Shown in pieces: positions 33,778-42,806 of a stretch of 64,000 nt of DNA; within the stretch, counting starts at the first letter, position 1; each line of letters begins with the position of its first letter. Under the pieces are notes generated by a model, which did no database searches, was not told where the DNA came from, and saw only the letters and a program-made list of their open reading frames with translations. The stretch comes from Syntrophales bacterium (GTDB lineage Bacteria; Desulfobacterota; Syntrophia; Syntrophales; PHBD01), in the NCBI GenBank assembly GCA_035363115.1, contig DAOSEM010000001.1, positions 1,178,001 to 1,242,000 of the forward strand. Reading direction: 5' to 3'. The translations under genes and the position numbers were made by a program.

Positions 33778-36227
33778 TGATGCGTAAAGGTAAAAGAAGT
33801 ATTTTTTCCCTTACCTTGGCCATCGCGCTCTTGCTGTTGTGCATGGCGCCCATGGCCTTTGCCGGTGAGGCGGACATCAAGCTGCCTGACCTGAGCCAGG
33901 TTAGCTTCATGGCCGGCTCCCTGAGCGGCATGCTGATCCTGAACCTGGGTCTCATCGTTTGTGTGGTCGGTTTGATCTTCGGCTGGATGCAGTACACCCA
34001 GACGAAGAATCTGCCGGCCCACCAGGCCATGCTGGATGTTTCCCAGACGATCTGGGAAACCTGCAAGACGTATGTTCTCCAGCAGGGTAAATTCCTGGCG
34101 GCGCTGTGGGTTCTGATCGGTGCCTGTATGATTTACTATTTCGGTGTTCTGTCGCACATGGGCGCAATGGAAGTGGTCATCATCCTTGCGGCCTCCATCC
34201 TGGGGATCCTCGGTTCCTACGGCGTCGCCTGGTTCGGAATCCGGATCAACACGGTGGCCAACTCCCGGGCGGCCTTCGCTTCCCTGAGCGGAAACCCCCT
34301 GAGCATCGTCAACATCTGCCTCCGGTCCGGCATGAGCGTGGGTCTTCTTCTGGTCAGTATCGAGCTCTTTTTCATGATCATCATCCTGGCCTACATCCCG
34401 GGTGAACTGGCCGGTCCCTGCTTCATCGGCTTCGCCATCGGCGAGTCCCTGGGCGCCTCCGCCCTCCGCATCTGCGGCGGTATCTTCACGAAGATCGCCG
34501 ACATCGGCTCCGACCTCATGAAGATCATCTTCCACCTTCCGGAAGACGACCCGAAGAACCCCGGCGTCATCGCCGACTGCACCGGCGACAACGCGGGCGA
34601 TAGCGTCGGCCCCACGGCGGACGGTTTCGAGACCTACGGCGTGACGGGCGTGGCCCTCATCGCCTTTCTGGCCTTGGCCCTGGCGGACAATCCTATCATG
34701 GGCGGCAAGCTGGTCGTCTGGATCTTCGCCATGCGTATCCTCATGATCCTGACCTCCCTGATCTCCTACTTCGTGAACGATGTTGTCAGCAAGTCCGCCT
34801 TCAGCGGCAAGAAAGACTTCAATTTCGAGCACCCCCTGACCAACCTGGTCTGGATCACCTCGATCGTTTCGATTGCCGTCACGTTCGCCGCGAGTTACCT
34901 GCTGCTGTCGGAGCTCCCCCCCGTGGGCGACTCCATGGCCCTCTGGCTGGCCCTCTCCATCATCATCAGTTGCGGAACCATCGCCGGTGCGTTGATTCCC
35001 GAATTCACCAAGGTCTTTACCAGCACGAGCTCCCGACACTGCGAGGAGTGCGTCAACGCCTCCCGCCAGGGCGGCGCTTCGCTGAACATCCTCTCCGGTC
35101 TGGTCGCCGGCAATTTCTCCGCCTTCTGGGAAGGCCTGACGATTCTGCTCCTCATGCTCATCGCCTACCTCGTGTCCCAGACACCCGCGGTGATGATGAT
35201 CCTGCCGGATGCCTTCAAGTTTGCAGCGCCGGTCTTTGCGTTCGGTCTGGTGGCCTTCGGCTTCCTGGGCATGGGTCCGGTGACGATCGCCGTGGACAGT
35301 TTCGGTCCCGTCTCCGATAACGCCCAGTCGATCTACGAGCTGTCGATGATCGAATCCCGTGCCGACGCCAAGGACGTCGTGAAGAAGCATTTCGGCGTCA
35401 CCCCCGACTTTGAGCAGTCGAAGCACTTCCTCGAATCCGGCGACGGTGCGGGCAACACCTTCAAGGCGACCGCCAAGCCGGTGCTCATCGGAACGGCTGT
35501 CGTCGGTGCCACCACCATGGTCTTCGGGATCATCATCCTCCTGGAGAAGATGTTCGGGAACGTCATCGCCAAGCTCAGCCTCGTTCAGCCTGAGATCATC
35601 CTCGGCCTTCTCATGGGCGGCTGCGTGATTTACTGGTTCACCGGCTCCTCGATCCAGGCCGTCGTGACGGGCTCCTACCGTGCCGTCGTGTACATCAAGG
35701 AAAACATCGACCTCAACAAAGCCGAGGCCTCCATCGAGGACAGCAAGGAAGTTGTCCGGATCTGTACGGTCTACGCCCAGAAGGGGATGATCAATATCTT
35801 CATCGTGGTCTTCTTCATGGCCCTGGGCCTGGCCTTCTTCGATCCCTACTTCTTCATCGGCTACCTCATCGGGATCGCTTTCTTCGGCCTGTTCCAGGCT
35901 ATCTTCATGGCCAATGCCGGCGGTTGCTGGGACAACGCCAAGAAGATCGTCGAAGTCGATCTCAAGATGAAGAACACTCCCCTCCACGAAGCAACCGTGG
36001 TCGGCGACACCGTCGGCGATCCCTACAAGGACACTTCGTCGGTATCCATGAACCCGATCATCAAGTTCACGACCCTGTTCGGCCTCCTGGCGACGGAAAT
36101 CGCCGTCACGATGACCAGCAAGGGAATGAAGCTTGGTCTGGCCACCCTGTTCGTCGTCATCGCCCTGATTTTCGTGTACCGGTCCTTCTACGGAATGCGG
36201 ATCTCGGCGGAGAAGCTCGGCGAGTAA
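33777..36227 (+). CDS. hppA: membrane-bound ion-translocating pyrophosphatase, divergent
   Basis: The protein couples hydrolysis of pyrophosphate to proton (or sodium) pumping, recovering energy from fatty-acid activation. It has 816 residues and about 16 membrane segments, plus a signal-like N-terminal helix ending in AFAGEAD. Core motifs are recognisable: GDNAGDSVGPTADGFETYG, GNTFKATAKPV, GGCWDNAKKIVE and GDTVGDPYKDTS. Lys follows GNTF, as in potassium-independent pumps. Departures from the canonical pattern are DIGSDLMKIIF in place of DVGADLVGKVE, which loses the Glu, and GPTAD for GMGAD/GMAAD. ATG 33777 overlaps pth by one base behind GAGGAGG; a terminator follows. Ion specificity is not certain. 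Confidence 0.92.
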   Translation: MMRKGKRSIFSLTLAIALLLLCMAPMAFAGEADIKLPDLSQVSFMAGSLSGMLILNLGLIVCVVGLIFGWMQYTQTKNLPAHQAMLDVSQTIWETCKTYVLQQGKFLAALWVLIGACMIYYFGVLSHMGAMEVVIILAASILGILGSYGVAWFGIRINTVANSRAAFASLSGNPLSIVNICLRSGMSVGLLLVSIELFFMIIILAYIPGELAGPCFIGFAIGESLGASALRICGGIFTKIADIGSDLMKIIFHLPEDDPKNPGVIADCTGDNAGDSVGPTADGFETYGVTGVALIAFLALALADNPIMGGKLVVWIFAMRILMILTSLISYFVNDVVSKSAFSGKKDFNFEHPLTNLVWITSIVSIAVTFAASYLLLSELPPVGDSMALWLALSIIISCGTIAGALIPEFTKVFTSTSSRHCEECVNASRQGGASLNILSGLVAGNFSAFWEGLTILLLMLIAYLVSQTPAVMMILPDAFKFAAPVFAFGLVAFGFLGMGPVTIAVDSFGPVSDNAQSIYELSMIESRADAKDVVKKHFGVTPDFEQSKHFLESGDGAGNTFKATAKPVLIGTAVVGATTMVFGIIILLEKMFGNVIAKLSLVQPEIILGLLMGGCVIYWFTGSSIQAVVTGSYRAVVYIKENIDLNKAEASIEDSKEVVRICTVYAQKGMINIFIVVFFMALGLAFFDPYFFIGYLIGIAFFGLFQAIFMANAGGCWDNAKKIVEVDLKMKNTPLHEATVVGDTVGDPYKDTSSVSMNPIIKFTTLFGLLATEIAVTMTSKGMKLGLATLFVVIALIFVYRSFYGMRISAEKLGE

Positions 36228-36263
36228 CGTCCTGATCGGTTCTTTGCAAACCTCATCATCGAG

Positions 36264-36294
36264 GCGCCCCGGATCAAACCGGGGCGCTTTTTTT
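36264..36294 (+). terminator. intrinsic terminator after hppA
   Basis: A perfect 9-bp stem GCGCCCCGG (36264-36272) / CCGGGGCGC (36279-36287) with a six-base loop is followed by seven T. Confidence 0.93.
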
Positions 36295-36533
36295 GTCCTG
36301 GTTTCCCATGCCGGCGGCTTCTTCAATGGAGATTCATCGGTATGTCGTGCCGAACGTCCGGGACGGGAGGGGCCGTTTTCCCGGCTTCATGGAGAAAATG
36401 GAAATGGGGGGGCGGGCCGGCTCCTGTGCGTCTTCAGAATCGGCCCCGGGAGAGGGAGAGAAGCGGTCATGATGGATTGGGTGAACGGTGCCTGCCTGAT
36501 TTCTTCTGCAACAGGACGGGATGACCGGCCGCT
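36295..36533. other. gap between hppA terminator and convergent kinase gene
   Basis: About 240 bases with no supported gene or structure; the short frames here lack start signals and family resemblance. Confidence 0.4.
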
Positions 36534-39401
36534 TCAGGACGGAGCGACCTCACTCGGATGGAGAATGCGCTCGATTTCCAGGTTCAGCCTGTCGAAACTA
36601 TACGGTTTTTCAATGTATCCGGAGGCCCCGCTCTCAATGCTTGCCGTCAGCGCCGCATCGGGAAGACAGCCGCTGGATATCACGATCTTCGTATCCGGGT
36701 TGAGATTCAGGAGCTCCTTCATGCATTTTTCCCCTCCCATTCCGGGCATGATCAGGTCGAGGACAACCAGGCCGATGCAGTCCTGTTGATCCCGGAATAT
36801 TTCGAGAGCCCTTTCCCCGCTGTCGGCTGTAATCACTTCATATCCGTAGTATTGGAGCATATCCTGGCCGATTTCCCGGAGGTTGTGATCGTCGTCAACG
36901 AACAGGATCGTCGTTCTGGAGGACTCCGGTTCGATGGCGGCTCCCCGGTCCTCCTCCAGCATTCTCCCTTCCGTCGCCTCTTCACAGTAGGGGAGGTAGA
37001 TCTGGAACTCCGTTCCTTTCCCGGGTTCGCTGCTGCACAGGATCGACCCCCCGTGATGCTTCACGATGCCGTACACGACGGAGAGGCCGAGTCCTGTTCC
37101 CTTGCCGGCCTCCTTGGTGGTGAAGAACGGCTCGAAGATGTGCTCCTGTGTCGTCCGGTCCATGCCCATGCCGGTATCCTGAATGCTCATCCATGCGTAT
37201 TTCCCGGGTGCCAGGAATTTCATCTGCGCTTCGTGTGGATCGTCCAGGTGGACCAGGTCCGTCCGGATGTTGATGGTTCCGCCATCCGGCATGGCATCCC
37301 GGGCATTGACGATGAGGTTCATGATGACCTGTGAGATCTGGACGGGATCCGCATGAACGGTACAGGGGCTCCCGGAGGGCCTGAAATCGACGGCGATCAT
37401 CTTCGGGATGGTCCGGTAAAGCAGTTCACAAAGGGATTGAATCTCCTTGTTCAGGTCCATCCGTTCCGGCTTGCTTTCCACGCGGCGGCTGAAGAACAGG
37501 AGCTGCCGGATCAGGTCCGCCGCCCGTTCCGTAAGTTCATGTATGCTTTCAAGATGTTTCCAGCCTCCGGCGGTTCCGTGATCCCGCATGAGGATCTGGT
37601 TGTAACCGCTCAGGGCGTGGATGATGTTATTGAAGTCGTGGGCGATTCCGCCGGTCAGCGTGCCGATGGCCTCCATCTTCGAGGCGTGGTTCAGCTGCTC
37701 TTCCAGACGGCGCTGTTCCGTGATGTCCTTCAGCGATCCGACGATCCCCTTCACGTTGCCGTCGGAGTTGATGTCTGGGGCGACGTTCGCGATGAAGAGG
37801 CGTGCCTTCCCGGAGTGATCCAGGATCGTTCCGGTTGCGTCCCGCATGATGAACCGGTCGTCCCGGATTCTTTTGAACTGATCAATGTAGAGCTTGTGAT
37901 CCTCATGGCTGACAAACTCCAGGAAATACCTCCCCAGAACCTCTTCCGGCCGATGGCCGAGGATCTTTTCCCAGGCGGGATTGACATAGTTGAGCCGCCC
38001 GTCCGACTCGAGGGTGAAGATGATGTCCGGTGAGTTCTCACTCAGGTTGCGGAAACGCTCCTCGCTCTCCTTGAGGGACTGGTAAACGCGGCTGAGTCGG
38101 ATGCTGAACGCGATGGAGGGGGCGATTCCGAGCAGCAGGTTGAGGTCGCTCTGGGTCAGGTTTCGTTTCGTCCGCTTGTTATCCACGGCGAGGATCCCCT
38201 CCACCTCTCCCTCGTATGCGATGGGCACGCAGATGAAGGACTGGACTCCCATTTCCTTCGCATATTCGAGGCTCTTGGGTGAGAGATCCCTGCGGATCGA
38301 GTCGATGTTGTTGACGAAGAGCGGTTTCTGTTCCCGATAGCAGATCACGAAAGGTCCCTTGGAGGAGGGGCTGGTGGAGAAGAACGAACGCCCCATGAAG
38401 AAAAAGCCCCGCTCCTCCGGACTGTATCCGTATCCATCGGCGAAGACCAGCCTGCTCTTGTCTTCATTGGTGAGCAGGATGAGGCCCCGGTCGAAATCGA
38501 GCAGTTTTTCCATGCTTTCCATGATCGTCCGCAGAAACTGGCTGGTCTGCAGCGTCTGGGAGTTCGCCGCGCCGATCTCCTGGATCAGGAGCAGGCTCTT
38601 GTAGGTCATGTTGATTCGGTCCAGCAGGTCCCCGGCGGTTTCTCCCTGCTTCTGCAGGCGATTCTCGATCTCCCGATTTTCCAGATGTTTGACGAGCAGA
38701 GACAACAGGGAGACGGCGGCGATATAGGTGACGGACAGGAACGGCCAGTGCGAGGGGTTCATTGCGGGAACCAGAGCCAGGAGGGCGATGAAACCGATCA
38801 GGATGGACCAGTTGCGAACCTGCTTCCAGAAAGTGGCGGGAGGCCTTTTCCACGAGACAATGTAGCAGCAGACGGGATCGCCCCGATGAATGCAGGATAC
38901 GTGTTCAATGGCGGCGTATTCTCCCGTGAACAGTTTTCCGATCGCCTCCAGGGTGCCCATCCGGTTGGAGCACTGGTACTGTTTTTCATGGATGCCCGGT
39001 TTCGGGCGGGCGGTCACCTCGACCCGGTTTCTGTCCAGTTCTTTTGTCGAGACGGTGGATGATCGGGACGCCTGGCCGAAGATTCTGCCCAGCATGCGGT
39101 AGGAACGGGAAGGGGTCATGAATCCCAGGGCCAGCTTCTGCACGTCCCCGGCCGCCGCGGAGAGGGCGGTGTATCGCCCGACTTTCCTGGGGAGCTCATG
39201 GTCCCCGACCGTGGCAAACAGAGCCTCCTGGAACCGGTCCACCTGCTCCTGGGTGAACCAGTGTCCCCGGTCTTCAATCTGTCCTGCGGTGATCCCGGAA
39301 TTATCGAGCAGCTCTTCGACATCCACATCCGGATGATGCGCTTTCAGGTACTCGATGTAACCTTTCGTGATCCGGCTGTTGTACAGGGCTTCGTTGCTCA
39401 T
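36534..39401 (-). CDS. hybrid sensor histidine kinase with GAF, PAS and receiver domains
   Basis: A 955-residue signalling protein. The first 185 residues form a sensor of unassigned type; its end CIHRGDPVCCYIVSW resembles V4R or heme-NO-binding-associated folds with paired cysteines. Two hydrophobic segments follow (about 198-213 and 221-237), then GAF (about 285-415), PAS (about 450-570), HisKA with phospho-His in GGIAHDFNNII, HATPase (GKGTGLGLSVVYGIVKHHGG) and a C-terminal receiver (VDDDHNLREIG, LDLIMPGMGG, IEKPYS). The kinase and its phosphorelay receiver are fused. ATG 39401 has only a weak ribosome-binding site. No partner response regulator is adjacent; the output is unknown. Confidence 0.88.
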   Translation of the reverse strand: MSNEALYNSRITKGYIEYLKAHHPDVDVEELLDNSGITAGQIEDRGHWFTQEQVDRFQEALFATVGDHELPRKVGRYTALSAAAGDVQKLALGFMTPSRSYRMLGRIFGQASRSSTVSTKELDRNRVEVTARPKPGIHEKQYQCSNRMGTLEAIGKLFTGEYAAIEHVSCIHRGDPVCCYIVSWKRPPATFWKQVRNWSILIGFIALLALVPAMNPSHWPFLSVTYIAAVSLLSLLVKHLENREIENRLQKQGETAGDLLDRINMTYKSLLLIQEIGAANSQTLQTSQFLRTIMESMEKLLDFDRGLILLTNEDKSRLVFADGYGYSPEERGFFFMGRSFFSTSPSSKGPFVICYREQKPLFVNNIDSIRRDLSPKSLEYAKEMGVQSFICVPIAYEGEVEGILAVDNKRTKRNLTQSDLNLLLGIAPSIAFSIRLSRVYQSLKESEERFRNLSENSPDIIFTLESDGRLNYVNPAWEKILGHRPEEVLGRYFLEFVSHEDHKLYIDQFKRIRDDRFIMRDATGTILDHSGKARLFIANVAPDINSDGNVKGIVGSLKDITEQRRLEEQLNHASKMEAIGTLTGGIAHDFNNIIHALSGYNQILMRDHGTAGGWKHLESIHELTERAADLIRQLLFFSRRVESKPERMDLNKEIQSLCELLYRTIPKMIAVDFRPSGSPCTVHADPVQISQVIMNLIVNARDAMPDGGTINIRTDLVHLDDPHEAQMKFLAPGKYAWMSIQDTGMGMDRTTQEHIFEPFFTTKEAGKGTGLGLSVVYGIVKHHGGSILCSSEPGKGTEFQIYLPYCEEATEGRMLEEDRGAAIEPESSRTTILFVDDDHNLREIGQDMLQYYGYEVITADSGERALEIFRDQQDCIGLVVLDLIMPGMGGEKCMKELLNLNPDTKIVISSGCLPDAALTASIESGASGYIEKPYSFDRLNLEIERILHPSEVAPS

Positions 39402-39749
39402 GGGTCCGCGGAATAACCGCTCATCCTATCATGCGGAGTTGATGCGCGAATCTATAGGATTTGTTTTCGTTTTTCAACCTGGATTTTCACACGGGATTTC
39501 CATGCATGACACGAATGCTCCGTCACGTCCGGGGAGGGGGACCCGAGTGGGTCGGAAAATAAATAATACGTAACAAATACGAGAAGATAAAAATGCATTC
39601 GGTGCTAAAGAAATGAAGGCAATCGTTCGATAGGAAAAGCAGGGAACCCGGTTTGAAACGTAACGCTGCACTCCGCTTTGTTTATGAGACCCGGAAAAGC
39701 GGCCGGGATACGGAACAAGAGGATTCTCCTCCTGCGGAATAACGGGGTC
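39402..39749. other. A+T-richer divergent intergenic region
   Basis: About 350 bases between the hybrid kinase and the adenylate cyclase. The part near 39555-39605 is A-rich (GAAAATAAATAATACG, then GAAGATAAAAATG), unusual for this GC-rich window and a plausible promoter zone, but no paired -35/-10 could be set. ATG 39684, in the cyclase frame, falls inside. Confidence 0.4.
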
Positions 39750-41636
39750 ATGCTTCCGAAGACATACATTCAGAACAAGAAACGATACCTCGCCTACAAC
39801 CAGTTCCGGAAAGGGCTCTTTGCCGAACTCGCCCCGAAGGACAGCGAGGCCGTCCTGTACCTGCTTCCTTGGATGCTGAACGAAAACCATCCCCAGGTTC
39901 CCGGATATGTCCCTGACCTGGCCCGCCCCATCGGCGTCTACGGCATGGAAGGCGACCCGGAGATCCGGAAGCGGGAGGCGTCATTCAGTTTCCTGTTCCA
40001 CATCGACAAGGCCAGGCGGAAGGTCAAGTTCAAATCCGATTCGTGGATGATCCAGGGCATCTTTACGATCGGGAGTGTCGGGTCCGTCATGCAGACCGCC
40101 TGTTCCGACTGTGACATATGGCTGTGCGTGGACCGGGAGCGGTTCGGCAGGGAGGGCATGTCGCAGCTGCAGCAGAAGGTAAACCTGATCAAGGACTGGC
40201 TCGATGCAAACATCCGCATGCCCGTCTATTTCTTTCTCTGCGACGTGGAAGACGTTCGAAAGGGTCATTTCGGCGATGTTTCCGGTGAAAGCAGCGGGAG
40301 CACCCAGAAGAATATCCTGAAAGAGGAATTCTACCGGACGGCGGTCCTGATCGCCGGCAAGATTCCCCTCTGGTGGCTGGCCTTCGATCCGGAAGGGGAC
40401 GTCGACTACCGGAAGCTGGCCGCCGATTATGAACGGGACGTTTTCGGAGACTACGACGCCATCGACTTGGGGAACCTGGAACGGGTCGAGCGGGACGAAT
40501 ACTTCGGCGCCGCCCTCTGGCAGTTCAACAAAGCCCTCACCCACCCCTTGAAGTCCATCACCAAGATGCTGCTCCTCCAGATGTTTCTGGCCTTTCCCTC
40601 GGGCCATCTCCTCTGCCACCGCTTCCGGGCGGAGGTCATGAATCCGGTGAAGGACCGATCTTTCGTCGATCCGGGCACCTTCACGATCCGCTCCATCTTT
40701 GACTTCAACCGGGATAGGGACCGGGATGACTTCCATTTCATCCAGAAGTGCGTCTATCTGCGCTGCGACGTCAAGATGCATTCCCGGAAGGCGGGGATGC
40801 GGGAGGAGCTTCTCCGGGAGACCTTCCAGAAGGATCCCCTCTCCCGGGAGGAGATCCACAGCCTCAACCGGTTCAAGACATGGCATTTCCAGGACCAGGT
40901 CCGCATCGGGAACCGGGCGCTGGCCCTGCTCCTGAAAATCTACAAGGACATCACCCGGGTGCACTCGAACGTCGAGCCGAGCCTCGTCAGTCCCGGGGAT
41001 CTCCGGATCCTCGGCCGGAAACTTTCCTCCTGCCTGGAGAAGAAGTCCAACAAGGTTCCCGTGATCCACAAACCGACGGATTCCCTGAACCAGCCGACCC
41101 TGGTTTTCCGCTTCAGCGGGAAGAAGTGGCAGGTCTTTCCGGCCGACGAGCCGGAGACCGTGATCGTCGAGGACGTCCGCATCGTATTCTGCATCGCCTA
41201 CCTCGTCTGGAACGATCTCTTCCGGCCCGGGGAGCTCCGCATGCTGCCGAATCCCACCTCCATCACCCTCCAGGAGATCCTGAACCTGGGAAACAAGATC
41301 CGCGTTCTGTTCGGGACCTACGACATCTCCGCCGTCGATTTCCATAATTTCGGCATCCAGGAGCAGTTGGAAACGATGCTGGTGATCGCCAACTTCGAAG
41401 ACACCCCGGGGGCAGGAAACGGCGACTCGTACAGTGTTCTCTACGGGAACAACTGGGGCGAACTGTTCCTGGAGCGGGTCGGTTCCACGGAAGCGTTCCG
41501 CGGGACCTTCAACGGACGGAGCCGTAAAGAGCGCTCCCTCAGCGTGCATTACCACGTTCAACGAACCAGCCTTCAATATGAGAAGATCATCGAGCGGGCG
41601 AAGCGGATGGTGATGGAGACGCTGGAGGAGGGATAG
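39750..41636 (+). CDS. class I adenylate cyclase (CyaA-like catalytic domain), short form
   Basis: The protein resembles the N-terminal catalytic half of enterobacterial CyaA. After the start, YIQNKKRYLAYNQFRK aligns with CyaA's YIETLKQRLDAINQLR. The catalytic region is GSVGSVMQTACSDCDIWLCV, with the Asp pair and Trp, and later PLWWLAF. The chain is about 628 residues against about 850 in E. coli, so much of the regulatory C-terminal half is missing. The ATG at 39750 is chosen because it matches the CyaA start; ATG 39684 is the alternative and both lack a strong ribosome-binding site. It would make cAMP from ATP. No CRP-type regulator is adjacent. It is convergent with hemW. Confidence 0.8.
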   Translation: MLPKTYIQNKKRYLAYNQFRKGLFAELAPKDSEAVLYLLPWMLNENHPQVPGYVPDLARPIGVYGMEGDPEIRKREASFSFLFHIDKARRKVKFKSDSWMIQGIFTIGSVGSVMQTACSDCDIWLCVDRERFGREGMSQLQQKVNLIKDWLDANIRMPVYFFLCDVEDVRKGHFGDVSGESSGSTQKNILKEEFYRTAVLIAGKIPLWWLAFDPEGDVDYRKLAADYERDVFGDYDAIDLGNLERVERDEYFGAALWQFNKALTHPLKSITKMLLLQMFLAFPSGHLLCHRFRAEVMNPVKDRSFVDPGTFTIRSIFDFNRDRDRDDFHFIQKCVYLRCDVKMHSRKAGMREELLRETFQKDPLSREEIHSLNRFKTWHFQDQVRIGNRALALLLKIYKDITRVHSNVEPSLVSPGDLRILGRKLSSCLEKKSNKVPVIHKPTDSLNQPTLVFRFSGKKWQVFPADEPETVIVEDVRIVFCIAYLVWNDLFRPGELRMLPNPTSITLQEILNLGNKIRVLFGTYDISAVDFHNFGIQEQLETMLVIANFEDTPGAGNGDSYSVLYGNNWGELFLERVGSTEAFRGTFNGRSRKERSLSVHYHVQRTSLQYEKIIERAKRMVMETLEEG

Positions 41637-41676
41637 AAAAGACAATGCGGTCGGACGCTGGACGCGGCGGCATGCC

Positions 41677-42798
41677 TCAGAGCAGAGCCAGCCGGTCCGC
41701 CACGGCCATGCCCGCCCGGGTGGGGCGAAGGAATCCCCGGGACATCTCCACGAGTCCTTCCCCGGCCAGTTTCTGAAGCAGAGAACGATACTCCCATTTC
41801 AGGTCCGTCCCGAATCTCCGCCTGTATCCTTCCAGGTGGAGCCCCCGGGCGGTCCTCAGGGCCAGGAACCGGGCTTCCAGGGCTGCCTGTTCGCGGGAAA
41901 GGATCTCCGAGGCGTCGACGGGCGGACGCCCCGCTTCGACGGACGCCAGGTAATCCGGAAGGGAGCGTACATTCCACCAGCGCCGGTTTTCCCGGAACGA
42001 GTGCGCCGACGGGCCGAGGCCGAGATAGGGAACATGGCGCCAGTACTTCGTGTTGTGGTGGCTGGCAGACAAGGGTCCCCGGGAGAAGTTCGAGACCTCG
42101 TAATGGAGAAATCCGACTCCCGCCAGGAATCGGGATGTGGCGAGGAAAAAGTCGGCCGCAAGGGATTCTCCCGCCGGCTCCAGCCGGGATTTCCCGAGAC
42201 GCCGGGCCAGGGGAGTGTCGGGCTCGACGCTCAACTCGTAACAGGACAGGTGAACCACCGGAAGCGCCGCCGCGGCCGCCAGCGTCTCCAGCCAGCCCTC
42301 CATCGTCTGGCCGGGGATTCCGTACATCAGGTCGATCCCCAGGTTTTTGAATCCGGCCCGCCCGGCATCCCGGACGGCCCGCAGGGCCTGCTCCGCTGTG
42401 TGCCGCCGTCCCAGAAAGGACAGGACCCCGTCGTCCAGGGACTGCACGCCGATGTTCAGGCGATTCACCCCAACGGCCCGGACGGACCGCAGGTCCGCAG
42501 CGGTCCAGTCGGCGGGATTCATCTCCGCGGTGATCTCGGCGTCCGGGGCGATGCGGAAAGTATTCCGGAGACCTTCCAGGGTCCGCCCGATCTGCTCCGG
42601 CGCGAGGACCGACGGCGTACCCCCCCCGAAATAGACCGTATCGAAAGACCGGAAGGAGCGTCGGTACAGGGCCGCTTCCAGCTGCAGGGCCTTCAGGAAC
42701 CCGGGGATTTCCCACTCCATCGCCGGAAGGGAATAGAAACCGCAGTAGGCGCACTTGGAGCGGCAGAAGGGGACATGGATGTAAAGGCCCGCGGCCAT
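41677..42798 (-). CDS. hemW: radical SAM heme chaperone HemW (coproporphyrinogen oxidase-like)
   Basis: HemW carries heme and is commonly misnamed as an oxygen-independent coproporphyrinogen III oxidase. The 373-residue form starts MAAGLYIHVPFCRSKCAYCG, with the CxxxCxxC cluster motif and an aromatic spacer typical of radical SAM. YFGGGTPS, GVQSLDD and NFSRG are also family marks. ATG 42798 begins after the lepA stop at 42807; the longer frame runs inside lepA and is rejected. It follows lepA, a conserved pairing, with 8 bases between. Confidence 0.93.
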   Translation of the reverse strand: MAAGLYIHVPFCRSKCAYCGFYSLPAMEWEIPGFLKALQLEAALYRRSFRSFDTVYFGGGTPSVLAPEQIGRTLEGLRNTFRIAPDAEITAEMNPADWTAADLRSVRAVGVNRLNIGVQSLDDGVLSFLGRRHTAEQALRAVRDAGRAGFKNLGIDLMYGIPGQTMEGWLETLAAAAALPVVHLSCYELSVEPDTPLARRLGKSRLEPAGESLAADFFLATSRFLAGVGFLHYEVSNFSRGPLSASHHNTKYWRHVPYLGLGPSAHSFRENRRWWNVRSLPDYLASVEAGRPPVDASEILSREQAALEARFLALRTARGLHLEGYRRRFGTDLKWEYRSLLQKLAGEGLVEMSRGFLRPTRAGMAVADRLALL

Positions 42799-42806
42799 GA
42801 TCCCGT

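Noticed and set aside
33774..36326. 850-codon minus-strand frame opposite hppA
   Set aside because: It is Asp/His/Gly/Glu-rich shadow text with no domain; the pyrophosphatase on the plus strand has all family motifs.
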